Source: Lachnospiraceae bacterium
Lineage (GTDB): Bacteria > Bacillota > Clostridia > Lachnospirales > Lachnospiraceae
Assembly: GCA_015056815.1 (NCBI GenBank)
Contig: SVFN01000005.1
Location: forward strand, 94,274-158,273
Reading direction: 5' to 3'
Length of the DNA: 64,000 nt
This document shows positions 45,013 through 53,011 of the stretch, one piece after another (within the stretch, counting starts at the first letter, position 1; every line of letters begins with the position of its first letter). The translations under genes were made by a program, and so were the position numbers. The notes below the pieces were generated by a model that had not been told where the DNA came from, did not search any database, and saw only the letters and a list, made by a program, of their open reading frames with translations.

Positions 45013-48000
45013 TTATTTGATCTTTGCATTTGTCTTACTCTTTAAAAGCTTCTGATATGCTTTTAATTTGGCCTTCGGCACTTTGATGACTGCTTTTTTG
45101 TGAATTCCCTTAAAGGCACCACCGCCGACCTTTTTCAGGTTTTTACCCTTGATCTGTACAGATTTTAAGTTCTTACAGCCCTTGAAGGCATTCTTGCCAA
45201 TCTGTGTCACATTCGGACCGATCACAACCTTCGCAAGCTTCGTACAGCCCTTTCCGCAATTGGCTGCGATCGATGTCACTTTAAAGGTTACGCCTGCAAG
45301 CTTCACCGCATTCGTAGCAGCGATCTTCTTCGCATCCTTGTGATAAGGCGCCACGTACTCAACCGTTCCGCCTGTGATCTTCTTACTTCCATCCTTGCCG
45401 ACTTTCTCGACCAACTGCGTGATCCGGTATTTTCCGCCTGCTTTTTTATCCGCTACAGTCAGTCCCTTCTTCAGGTCTTCCGGGATGATCGTAGCCGCAA
45501 CACGATAGACTTTTCCGTCCGTATCCGTAAGTGTCTTTCCGTCACCGGAGATCGTGCCGGCTCCCGGCTCTGTCACAGGAGGTGTCTTGGGTACCTCCTG
45601 TCCTCCTCCGGTCTTTGGAATGCTATGCTTCGTACGACTGAGCTCTACCCCGCAGATCGTACAATAAGTAACTTCTTCATAAGAGCCGTCTTCCGTAGCG
45701 GTTGCCGGTACTTCCTTCTCTCTGACCGGCGCACCCGCGATATGTACGTGAGATTTCGGAATGATCAAAGACGATTCATCCAGGATCAGCTTCGTCCCTT
45801 CTGCATCCTCAAACAACAGTCCGCAGTCAACGCACTTATAATGTGCTTTCATGCCCTCTTCCGTCTCCGTAGCAGGTATCTCCTTTACCGGTTCCAGATG
45901 ATGGATATGCCCGCTGACCGGTATCTCTTTCGTTTCCACTTTGCCACAGTTTGCACAGACACGGGTAAGCTCTCCCGGCTCCGTTTCGCTCTCCACTTTG
46001 GTCACGCTCCATGCGCCCCACTTGTGTCCCTGCGCTTTTCTGACCTTACTCTCACGCTTCAGTTCTGCGCCGCAGACCGTACAGTATACAACCTCGTCAT
46101 AAGAACCGTCCTGCTCGCATTTTGCTGCCTTCTCATTTTCGAAAACCGCTTCTGCTTCCGTATGCTTAGCAAGCGGAAGCTCGGTCTCGGATAATGCGAT
46201 CTCGGTCTTTCCTTCGCTGTCCGCAAAATACGCTCCGCAGTCAGAACAGGTCCAGTACTCTTTATGTCCCTTTTGGTAACAGCTTGATTCTTCTCGGTCT
46301 TCCTTTTTCAGCACATGGACATGTTTCCCCTTTACCTGGATCGTCACCTTCTCATAGAAGGGAAGTCCCTGGCTTTCTTCGGCATTTTTCATGGCTGTCG
46401 ACAGGGTGATCGTAAAGCTGTCCGGATTCCCTGCCACTTCCAGTCCGGAGTAAACCCATTCGTCTGCTGTATTTCTGACGAACTGAATGTCCATCACGCC
46501 GTCCTTGTTCAGATCGATCAGAGTAGCCTCACCACTCTCCTGCATCGAAATGCTCTCATCCCCATAAACCGCAGCCTCCATGGTATGCATGAACGGATTC
46601 TCCTCCGTGAATGCCACCGGACCTTTGCTCAGATCCAGCAGATAACTGCCCTTGTTGTACGTAACATTCTCTGCAAAAATAGCATAAAACGCAGTGCTCT
46701 CCGCTGCCTTGAACTGATAAGCGGCCTCTGTGGATACTGCCTCACCGCTCTCGCTGCCCTTTCTCCATTCCACGAACCGATAGCCGTCCTCCGGTATCGC
46801 AGTGATCGTAACAGATGTATCCTTGTTATAAGCGGTACCGCAGCTGACCGGATACTCAGCGGTATCATGGAATTTTACTTTTCCTGCCGTTTTATCGTTT
46901 ACCTTGACAGAGTACAGGATGATACTGTAGGTATAAGAAACCTCCCAGTTTGCATAGATCGTCTTATCCTCTTCCAGTGCCTTGTCAAAGCTGAAGGTCT
47001 TCGTACATGCTTTGTCTTCGCACCAGCCTTTAAAGGTATAGGTGGCATCTCCATCTGTAATGTTTGCCGGATCCGCCGGTCTTGCCGGCTTTTGTCCTTC
47101 TGCCAGGATCTGCTGTGCCGGAGCGGTTCCGTGCCCATTCATATCAAAAGTCAATGCATGTGTGATGACCGGATTCTCCGTCCATTGTGCATAGATGATC
47201 GTATCGGACGTGAAGGTGGTATCCTTCGTCACCTTAGTACCGCCTGTCTTCGCCGTATACCAGCCGTTAAAGGTGGAACCCTCTTTGACCGGAGTCGGAA
47301 GGCTGTCCAGCTTATTGCCTTCTCCCGCGATCGCATAGGCAGGCGTCACATTTCCGCCGTTCGCATTGAACGTAACCGTCGCGCCGCCGCTCAAATTCAG
47401 TGTCAGAGCGACCTGAAGTTTTGAAAAGCTCGTGTTGGAAGCCTTCGTCTGATACTGATAAGCGAACGACTTCGTATTCTTGTTCAGAGTCAGCACTCCG
47501 TCAGTTCCCATCTCATCACAGGCATTTCCCGCACTGTTTAATACTCTCGACGGAACCAGTGACGCATCGTTTGCCTTCAGATTCACTTTCACATTGCCCT
47601 GGTTTACCCCATCCAATGTCCGCTTCTGTCCGGAAAGTGTTGTCTTGGCGGAGGTCAGCGCTGTCTGCTTATCCAGACTTAAGCTTAAAAGCTGATTGTC
47701 GCTTAAGTCTAACTCCGTTAATTTCGTATTCGCGGACAGGTCAATGCCTGTCAGCTTATTGTTCTTTGCTTTTAACGTCAAAAGTGCGGTATTGCCCTTT
47801 ATGTTCAGTGCCCCAAGCTGATTGTCACTGACATCGAGGTAAGTCGTTTCCTTCCAGCCTGTCAGATCAAGGGTTGAAAGTTTACAGCCGTTTAAAATTC
47901 CCTCTACGATTGCGGAATTTGTTACCGTCACAGACGAAAGCTGTTTGCTGCCGCTTACATCCAGCTTATCAAGCGACAGGCTGCTAACCGCCAGGCTGGT

Positions 48001-50619
48001 AAGCGATGCATTATTGCTCAGATCTACATCCGCATACTCGTATAGTCCAACGGTGCTGTCAAGCGTCAGGCTCGTAAATTTATTATTGGAAGCCGTCAGA
48101 TCGGAAGTCCCGGCCGGCAGCTTCAAGGCTGTCAATGCACAGTCGGAGCAGTCCACGATCGTTCCATCCGTATTCGCCTTCACCGTCCCCTTCATAAGGA
48201 CAAGCTTGCTGCAGCCATTCAGATACAGGGATCTGAATTTCGCAGAACCATAATCAAAGCTTTGCAGGCTCTTACAGTCTGACAGATACAGATCATACGG
48301 CTCATCGCCTGTCGCCGCGCAGGACTTAAAGGTCGAAAAGCTATTGCCCGAAAGATTCAGTGTCGCATTCTTTCCGATATTTATATGCTGTTCTGTCGAA
48401 GTCAGGTCAAAACTTGCGTATGCGATCTTATTGCCGGACAGATCCAGTGTGGCGCCCTCTCTAAGCGTCATAGCCTTAAAGTTCAACCCTGGATCCGTTT
48501 TGGTACTGCTAACGTAAGAAGTAAGTCCGCAATTTGCAAATTTTACCGTTTTCCCCGCAGCAACCTCTGCCGTCCCTAACTTGAGGTCTTTTAACTTCGA
48601 AAGACCATATCCGTAGACATTCTGATTGATCCTGGCTTCCCGCAGATTGATCTTCTCAAGTGCTGACAGGTTGACCAGATCGACCTGACAGTTAAACTTT
48701 GTCCCTTGTGCCTGCAGCTCCGTCAGGGCGGTACACTGATTCAAATTCAGATCAGACACACCGATCGTACCTAACTTCAGTCTTTTGAGGCCGGTACAGC
48801 CTGACATATCCACCTTCACATCGCCGCGCGTGCCGTATGGGATCTCCGCACCTTCCACTCCGGAGCTATTCCAAAGACTCACATAATTCATACGTAGATT
48901 GTTGTCAAAATCAATCGTTCCGGTCATTGCCGTGCAGGCATAGCAATTGCACTTCTCCAGATAAGAAAGGTCCTTTATCACATTGTTGAGATTCGTGCCG
49001 GTCAGATTTTTGGCAGCATGAAACGTTAGCGAGGTAACGCTCTTTGGCAGTTTTATCTTGCTTCCATTGCCTGCATAATTATAAACCGTCAGCTTTTTCA
49101 GACGGATATTTTTACTCAGATCGATCGTCTCAAGTGTGCTTGACGAAGCATCACAGTAAATCTCCAGCTCTTCAAGTTCTGTCAGATACTGAAAACCGGT
49201 CAGGATGGCGTCCGAATGACTCCCTGTGCTGAATTTCAGTTTCTTTGCTTTCGAAACATTCGATCTTACCAATTGATAAGTATTACCGCTTTGTGTCAGT
49301 AAACCGTTAATCCCTTTTAAAAGAGTCTGTGTCGTGGCACTCGGAAATGCATCCTTAAGCTCTACATAAGGCGTTCCCGATCCGCCCCATAACGGTGCAT
49401 TTTTCCAGGGATCCTCCTCGGGCGTGAATTCATAGCAATAGCATTGCTTGTCATCCGCACATACCGACAGATACCGGATCCCTTCCAGATTCTGATTATC
49501 TGCGATACCGAATTTAAGCAAAGATCCGGTTTCTGTCAGTTTATACCCTCTTTCAAACGTAGGTCTGAATTCGATCCGGTACTTTTTCCCGACTTCATAT
49601 TTCTCCCCGTCTGCCACATAATACCAGATGCCGTTAGAGCCCTGGTAACGAATATCCGTCGTGACCTTCGTAATATGCGTCGCAGACGCATTCTTCTTCG
49701 CTGTCACCGTAGGGCGCTTCACCGTATCCCCCACATAGGCTCCTGCAAACCAGGTATTGGTATAGCCGTTGTATTCTTCGTCATAATAGGTGAGTTCTTT
49801 CAGATTTTTGGCCTGTATATAGGGGGATTTGAATACTCCCTTATAATAAACTACGGTTGACTTGCCATCGATGTTTTTGTAAATCGCTTCCCTACTCACG
49901 CAGGCCCAGTCGTCCTCACAGCCATCCACTTTGAGGGTACTGCTGCCAGCCGTAAACCGTCCGATCCATAAGGACGAGGTTCCATTTGCCGTAGCAGTCA
50001 CATAGCCGGGATTGATCCCTACTTTACAGTAATAGTATTTGCCTGCCTGAAATTCAGCGTCCTCCATGTTGATCGGAGTCCCTTCTTCTCCCTCGGTATC
50101 ACATTCATACCAGTCTACCGAATAGGGCTCCACTGCCGTAGCTTCCTGCACATTGACTGCCGTCAGATTAGCGGCTCCGTCATGCTCCTCATAATAGGCT
50201 GTAAGCGCACCCTTTGCTGCAGTCGTCGTTTCTCCTGTAAGCGCACTGCGGATGATCGCATCCGCAGCGGTATATGTGCTACTGCCATTCTTCACCTGCA
50301 TATTCAGCTCAGGAGCACTCAGAATATCTGTTACCTCCTCGCCTTCATAGATCGCATTCCAGTCAAAGTCAGTCGTAGCCTCCAGAGAATCTACGTTCAG
50401 ATAATACGTCGTATTATTAAATCTGCCGTTCGATGTCGCCGTCAGCTTCGCCTGCGCCGTCACGCCGGACAGTCCCACTGTGTCAAGCGCCCTGCCTGCC
50501 AGACTGTCTTTTTGTAGCCCAAGACCACCGGCAAACACCAGCGCGGTCGTCAGCACCGTCATCATAACAGCCCTGCCAAGTCCGCCTGTAAAACCCTTTC
50601 TTAATTCTTTTCGTTTCAT
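45013..50619 (-). CDS. Giant secreted leucine-rich-repeat protein with CxxC repeats, 1868 aa
   Basis: Largest protein in the window. Signal peptide with hydrophobic core at about 18-35 and likely cleavage near AQA-KL (about 57). An N-terminal domain of about 400 residues has no family I know. A leucine-rich ladder spans about 430-1060 (LDLSDNQLLSLSLDKQ, LTSLAVSSLSLDKLDVSGS), followed by two InlB B-repeats, one divergent InlB repeat and a domain around 1330-1410. Four CxxC modules follow (CSDCGAYF, CTVCGAEL, CANCGKVE, CVDCGLLF, with a fifth CTICGVEL), each preceded by a His-rich HVH/HIHH segment, then the same Lys-rich C-terminal module as in the 1494-aa protein, ending KTNAKIK. No LPXTG. The promoter at 50740-50782 carries the GGGAC dyad. 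Confidence 0.88.
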   Translation of the reverse strand: MKRKELRKGFTGGLGRAVMMTVLTTALVFAGGLGLQKDSLAGRALDTVGLSGVTAQAKLTATSNGRFNNTTYYLNVDSLEATTDFDWNAIYEGEEVTDILSAPELNMQVKNGSSTYTAADAIIRSALTGETTTAAKGALTAYYEEHDGAANLTAVNVQEATAVEPYSVDWYECDTEGEEGTPINMEDAEFQAGKYYYCKVGINPGYVTATANGTSSLWIGRFTAGSSTLKVDGCEDDWACVSREAIYKNIDGKSTVVYYKGVFKSPYIQAKNLKELTYYDEEYNGYTNTWFAGAYVGDTVKRPTVTAKKNASATHITKVTTDIRYQGSNGIWYYVADGEKYEVGKKYRIEFRPTFERGYKLTETGSLLKFGIADNQNLEGIRYLSVCADDKQCYCYEFTPEEDPWKNAPLWGGSGTPYVELKDAFPSATTQTLLKGINGLLTQSGNTYQLVRSNVSKAKKLKFSTGSHSDAILTGFQYLTELEELEIYCDASSSTLETIDLSKNIRLKKLTVYNYAGNGSKIKLPKSVTSLTFHAAKNLTGTNLNNVIKDLSYLEKCNCYACTAMTGTIDFDNNLRMNYVSLWNSSGVEGAEIPYGTRGDVKVDMSGCTGLKRLKLGTIGVSDLNLNQCTALTELQAQGTKFNCQVDLVNLSALEKINLREARINQNVYGYGLSKLKDLKLGTAEVAAGKTVKFANCGLTSYVSSTKTDPGLNFKAMTLREGATLDLSGNKIAYASFDLTSTEQHINIGKNATLNLSGNSFSTFKSCAATGDEPYDLYLSDCKSLQSFDYGSAKFRSLYLNGCSKLVLMKGTVKANTDGTIVDCSDCALTALKLPAGTSDLTASNNKFTSLTLDSTVGLYEYADVDLSNNASLTSLAVSSLSLDKLDVSGSKQLSSVTVTNSAIVEGILNGCKLSTLDLTGWKETTYLDVSDNQLGALNIKGNTALLTLKAKNNKLTGIDLSANTKLTELDLSDNQLLSLSLDKQTALTSAKTTLSGQKRTLDGVNQGNVKVNLKANDASLVPSRVLNSAGNACDEMGTDGVLTLNKNTKSFAYQYQTKASNTSFSKLQVALTLNLSGGATVTFNANGGNVTPAYAIAGEGNKLDSLPTPVKEGSTFNGWYTAKTGGTKVTKDTTFTSDTIIYAQWTENPVITHALTFDMNGHGTAPAQQILAEGQKPARPADPANITDGDATYTFKGWCEDKACTKTFSFDKALEEDKTIYANWEVSYTYSIILYSVKVNDKTAGKVKFHDTAEYPVSCGTAYNKDTSVTITAIPEDGYRFVEWRKGSESGEAVSTEAAYQFKAAESTAFYAIFAENVTYNKGSYLLDLSKGPVAFTEENPFMHTMEAAVYGDESISMQESGEATLIDLNKDGVMDIQFVRNTADEWVYSGLEVAGNPDSFTITLSTAMKNAEESQGLPFYEKVTIQVKGKHVHVLKKEDREESSCYQKGHKEYWTCSDCGAYFADSEGKTEIALSETELPLAKHTEAEAVFENEKAAKCEQDGSYDEVVYCTVCGAELKRESKVRKAQGHKWGAWSVTKVESETEPGELTRVCANCGKVETKEIPVSGHIHHLEPVKEIPATETEEGMKAHYKCVDCGLLFEDAEGTKLILDESSLIIPKSHVHIAGAPVREKEVPATATEDGSYEEVTYCTICGVELSRTKHSIPKTGGGQEVPKTPPVTEPGAGTISGDGKTLTDTDGKVYRVAATIIPEDLKKGLTVADKKAGGKYRITQLVEKVGKDGSKKITGGTVEYVAPYHKDAKKIAATNAVKLAGVTFKVTSIAANCGKGCTKLAKVVIGPNVTQIGKNAFKGCKNLKSVQIKGKNLKKVGGGAFKGIHKKAVIKVPKAKLKAYQKLLKSKTNAKIK

Positions 50620-50703
50620 TCTCTTATCCCGCCTTTCTTTTCCTAAACCATTCCGGCATTTTCTGCCCGATCATTCCACCTCGCCCCAGCGCGGCAATAA
50701 AAA

Positions 50704-50738
50704 TGCCAAATCCGTGTCCGAAAACACCCAATTTGGCA
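50704..50738 (-). repeat. Inverted repeat overlapping the start of the 1868-aa transcript
   Basis: TGCCAAAT (minus strand, 50738-50731) and ATTTGGCA (50711-50704) form a perfect 8-bp dyad, with an inner GTGT-TTTCGG-ACAC stem. It sits over the predicted transcription start near 50733 and could be a second operator or an mRNA 5' hairpin. Confidence 0.45.
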
Positions 50739-50739
50739 T

Positions 50740-50782
50740 AGTATATCAAAAAACTAAAACTTTCGCTAGGGACAAAAGTCCT
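50740..50782 (-). promoter_or_regulatory. Activator-type promoter of the 1868-aa gene (GGGAC dyad)
   Basis: Dyad AGGAC-TTTT-GTCCC on the minus strand (50769-50782), centre 30.5 bp before the -10 TATACT (50740-50745), 23 bases between dyad and hexamer. The -35 position is AT-rich with no TTGACA-like box. The leader is about 114 bases. Confidence 0.65.
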
Positions 50783-50808
50783 TGTTTGCATAAATAATCC
50801 GTTACGAC

Positions 50809-51432
50809 TCACTCCCCGATCACCAGTCCGATATCCCTTGCACGCACGGCAAGCTCCAGTCTGGTGCGAAAGCCGGTCTTTTGCAAAAGCACGGAGATAT
50901 TATTCTTCACCGTCTTCTCCGCCAGCCCCAGCGTGTCCGCGATCTCTTTGTTGGAAAGCCCGCTCACTAAAAGCCGCAGGATGGAAAGCTCCCTTTCCGT
51001 AAATTCACCGCTGTCCGCTTCTCCAAGCTGTACCGTCGGGCGGCTGTCCGGATAGACAGACTCTCCCGCCAGAGTCCTTTCAATAATCTCCAGGATCGGC
51101 TGTTCCTGTATTTCCTTATGCCAGAAGCTCTCCACGCCAATCTCCTTTGCCTGGCTGATATAAGCAGTCTCCGGCATGGAAGTCACGATACAGATCTTCG
51201 TCCTGGGACTGATCTGCTTAATTCGCTTTGCCGCCTCCAGTCCGCTCATGCCTCCCGGGATCAGCACATCCATCAGTACCAGATCCACCGGATTTTTCTC
51301 GCAAAACTCCACCGCCAGCGCCGCAGAGGACAGCGAACCTGCCAGTTTATATTTTTCAGAAGATGCGATTGCCTGCTCAAAGACCTGCCGTATCATCAGG
51401 TAATCATCTACGATCAAGATACGTTCTTTCAT
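50809..51432 (-). CDS. NarL/FixJ (LuxR-type) response regulator
   Basis: 207-aa response regulator. The receiver is intact: acidic pair DD at residues 9-10, phospho-acceptor D55 in LVLMDVLIPGG, the Ser/Thr switch in IVTS (about 84), and Lys in HKE (about 108). The C-terminal LuxR helix-turn-helix covers about 143-200 (ELSILRLLVSGLSNKEIADTLGLAEKTVKNNISVLLQKTG). Regulators of this type bind short dyads near -42 as dimers. The gene follows the histidine kinase gene by 222 bases and lies directly upstream of the 1868-aa gene, whose promoter has such a dyad. ATG at 51432 with AAAGGAG. Confidence 0.93.
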   Translation of the reverse strand: MKERILIVDDYLMIRQVFEQAIASSEKYKLAGSLSSAALAVEFCEKNPVDLVLMDVLIPGGMSGLEAAKRIKQISPRTKICIVTSMPETAYISQAKEIGVESFWHKEIQEQPILEIIERTLAGESVYPDSRPTVQLGEADSGEFTERELSILRLLVSGLSNKEIADTLGLAEKTVKNNISVLLQKTGFRTRLELAVRARDIGLVIGE

Positions 51433-51541
51433 TTCCCACTCCTTTTACAATCTTCCCACCAATAGAATCATTGCGTTTATCGTTTCCTATAAATATTCGT
51501 TCTCCCCATTTCTGTACGGTCGCGAATCCCTCTCCCCCTAT

Positions 51542-51708
51542 AGGAATACTGTTTCCGCTTAGCTGCTGCATTTTCCGGTTTTTCCTTCTTTAACATTCTG
51601 TCAGTTTCGAATACTTCTTCTGTTTCGTTACCGCATTTTTCGGTTTTGCCATTTTTAACTTTCTGTCAGCTTCGAATACTGTTTCTGTTCAGCCGTTATT
51701 TTTTTCGG
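51542..51708 (-). repeat. Decayed 65-bp tandem repeat at the 3' end of the kinase gene
   Basis: Two full copies (51644-51708 and 51579-51643) and a partial third (about 51542-51578) of a unit starting CCGAAAAA and containing AACAGAA, AGTATTCGAA and CTGACAGAA. The first copy encodes the last residues of the kinase (KKITAEQKQYSKLTES); the others lie beyond its stop codon. A 65-bp period is not a multiple of three, so the copies cannot extend the reading frame. Confidence 0.75.
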
Positions 51709-52965
51709 AAGAAACAGCTCTAACCGGAAGCGGGGAATCCCCTGTACGCGCATCGAACCGCCGACACGCTCCGCTTCACGTCTTAAATTCAAAAGCCCTC
51801 CGTTTTCCGTCACTTCCCCCTCCGGTGCTTTCCCGTTGTTTTCAAACGTCAGAAGATACGTATTGTCGGAAGTATGAACGGTGATAACCGCCTCGGTTCC
51901 TTCCGCATGCCGCATGACATTCGTCACATGTACATTGATCGCAGTATCCACGACCTTTAGCAAATGTTCTTCCTCCGGCAGTTCTCCCTCCACCCGTACC
52001 TGCACGCCAAGAAGCGTGGCATATTTGAGACTGATGTAATAGGGCTTCTGCCAGTACTCCGGTTTCTCATTCTTAAGGACACTGATATTCTGTCTCCAGA
52101 GATAGACAAGCTCTGCCTTGTCCACATGCTCCTCGTCCACCAGAAAACGATCCGCATACAGAAGGCACCGCCCGATATTGTCATGGAGCGCCACCTTCAG
52201 ATTCAGCAGTTCCCTCTCCATCACGACATATTCCATGGTCTGAAACAAAGCCTTGAGTCTGGTATTGACATAGCCCGCCTGTTTTTTCTTCTGTTCTAAC
52301 TCCTCTGTCAGACTGTATTCCTGCGTCACATCCGATGCGATCAGCTCGAACACCTCACCCTGTGAAGTCAGAAATACAAATCGTTTAAAACTGTAAATCT
52401 GTCCGTCCCTCAGCCTGTAAACCGGCTCTTCCCCATCTGTCACACAGCCCTCATACGCACCGCTTCGCAGCTTATCCCAGAACATCTTCCCATTATCCAA
52501 AACAGCTCCGGTCAGTTTCCGGCACAAAGACTCCATCTGTGTATTGGTCAGTCTCGGCAGCCCGGAAGGCTCATAAAAGCAAAGCCCCGTCGGGAGACTG
52601 TCCAGACTCTCCTTTACCGACATGTTGGTAATACTTGCATGATGCCACTTGCTGATCCGCTTTTTTTGTGCATATGCAGCCACGCTGAAGGAGACCAGCA
52701 GCAATAACTGCACGCCAAAAGGAATCTTCACATTCCAGACCGGATCTGATGTATTTTGTCCGGCAAAAATCTGATACAAAACAAACAGAAATGTCAGGGA
52801 GATCCCCGTGAACATCGTCGCTGTTTTATCTCTCCCAAGCTGAATACAGCGCACAAAATTGTAGACATACAGACTGATCACAAGCAGCGTCCAAAGCAGG
52901 ATCCATACTCTGACAAAAGGGGGCAGGGCTGCATAATGAAATTGTAAAAGTTGTCCTATTCTCAT
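51655..52965 (-). CDS. Membrane sensor histidine kinase (HisKA_3-like)
   Basis: 436 aa. Three hydrophobic segments in the first 100 residues are followed by a PAS-like domain (LDSLPTGLCFYEPSGLPRLTN to FVFLTSQGEVFELIASDVTQEY, about 120-210). A coiled linker leads to a dimerisation region with the likely phospho-accepting His at about 261 in VALHDNIGRCLLYADRFL, close to the HisKA_3 pattern that pairs with NarL-type regulators. The ATPase domain shows NVMRHAEGTEAVITV (N-box) and a glycine-rich ENGGLLNLRREAERVGGSM. The N-box lacks the textbook HNxxKH form, but NVxRHA is normal in this subfamily. Start ATG with GGAGCAGG. The third gene of the signalling unit; its partner is the response regulator. 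Confidence 0.85.
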   Translation of the reverse strand: MRIGQLLQFHYAALPPFVRVWILLWTLLVISLYVYNFVRCIQLGRDKTATMFTGISLTFLFVLYQIFAGQNTSDPVWNVKIPFGVQLLLLVSFSVAAYAQKKRISKWHHASITNMSVKESLDSLPTGLCFYEPSGLPRLTNTQMESLCRKLTGAVLDNGKMFWDKLRSGAYEGCVTDGEEPVYRLRDGQIYSFKRFVFLTSQGEVFELIASDVTQEYSLTEELEQKKKQAGYVNTRLKALFQTMEYVVMERELLNLKVALHDNIGRCLLYADRFLVDEEHVDKAELVYLWRQNISVLKNEKPEYWQKPYYISLKYATLLGVQVRVEGELPEEEHLLKVVDTAINVHVTNVMRHAEGTEAVITVHTSDNTYLLTFENNGKAPEGEVTENGGLLNLRREAERVGGSMRVQGIPRFRLELFLPKKITAEQKQYSKLTES

Positions 52966-53011
52966 ATTCCTGCTCCATAGCCGACATCTTTACTGATTGA
53001 TACATCTTTCG

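Noticed and set aside
50624..50812. Possible 62-codon leader peptide upstream of the 1868-aa gene
   Set aside because: It would begin upstream of the predicted transcription start and has no ribosome site.
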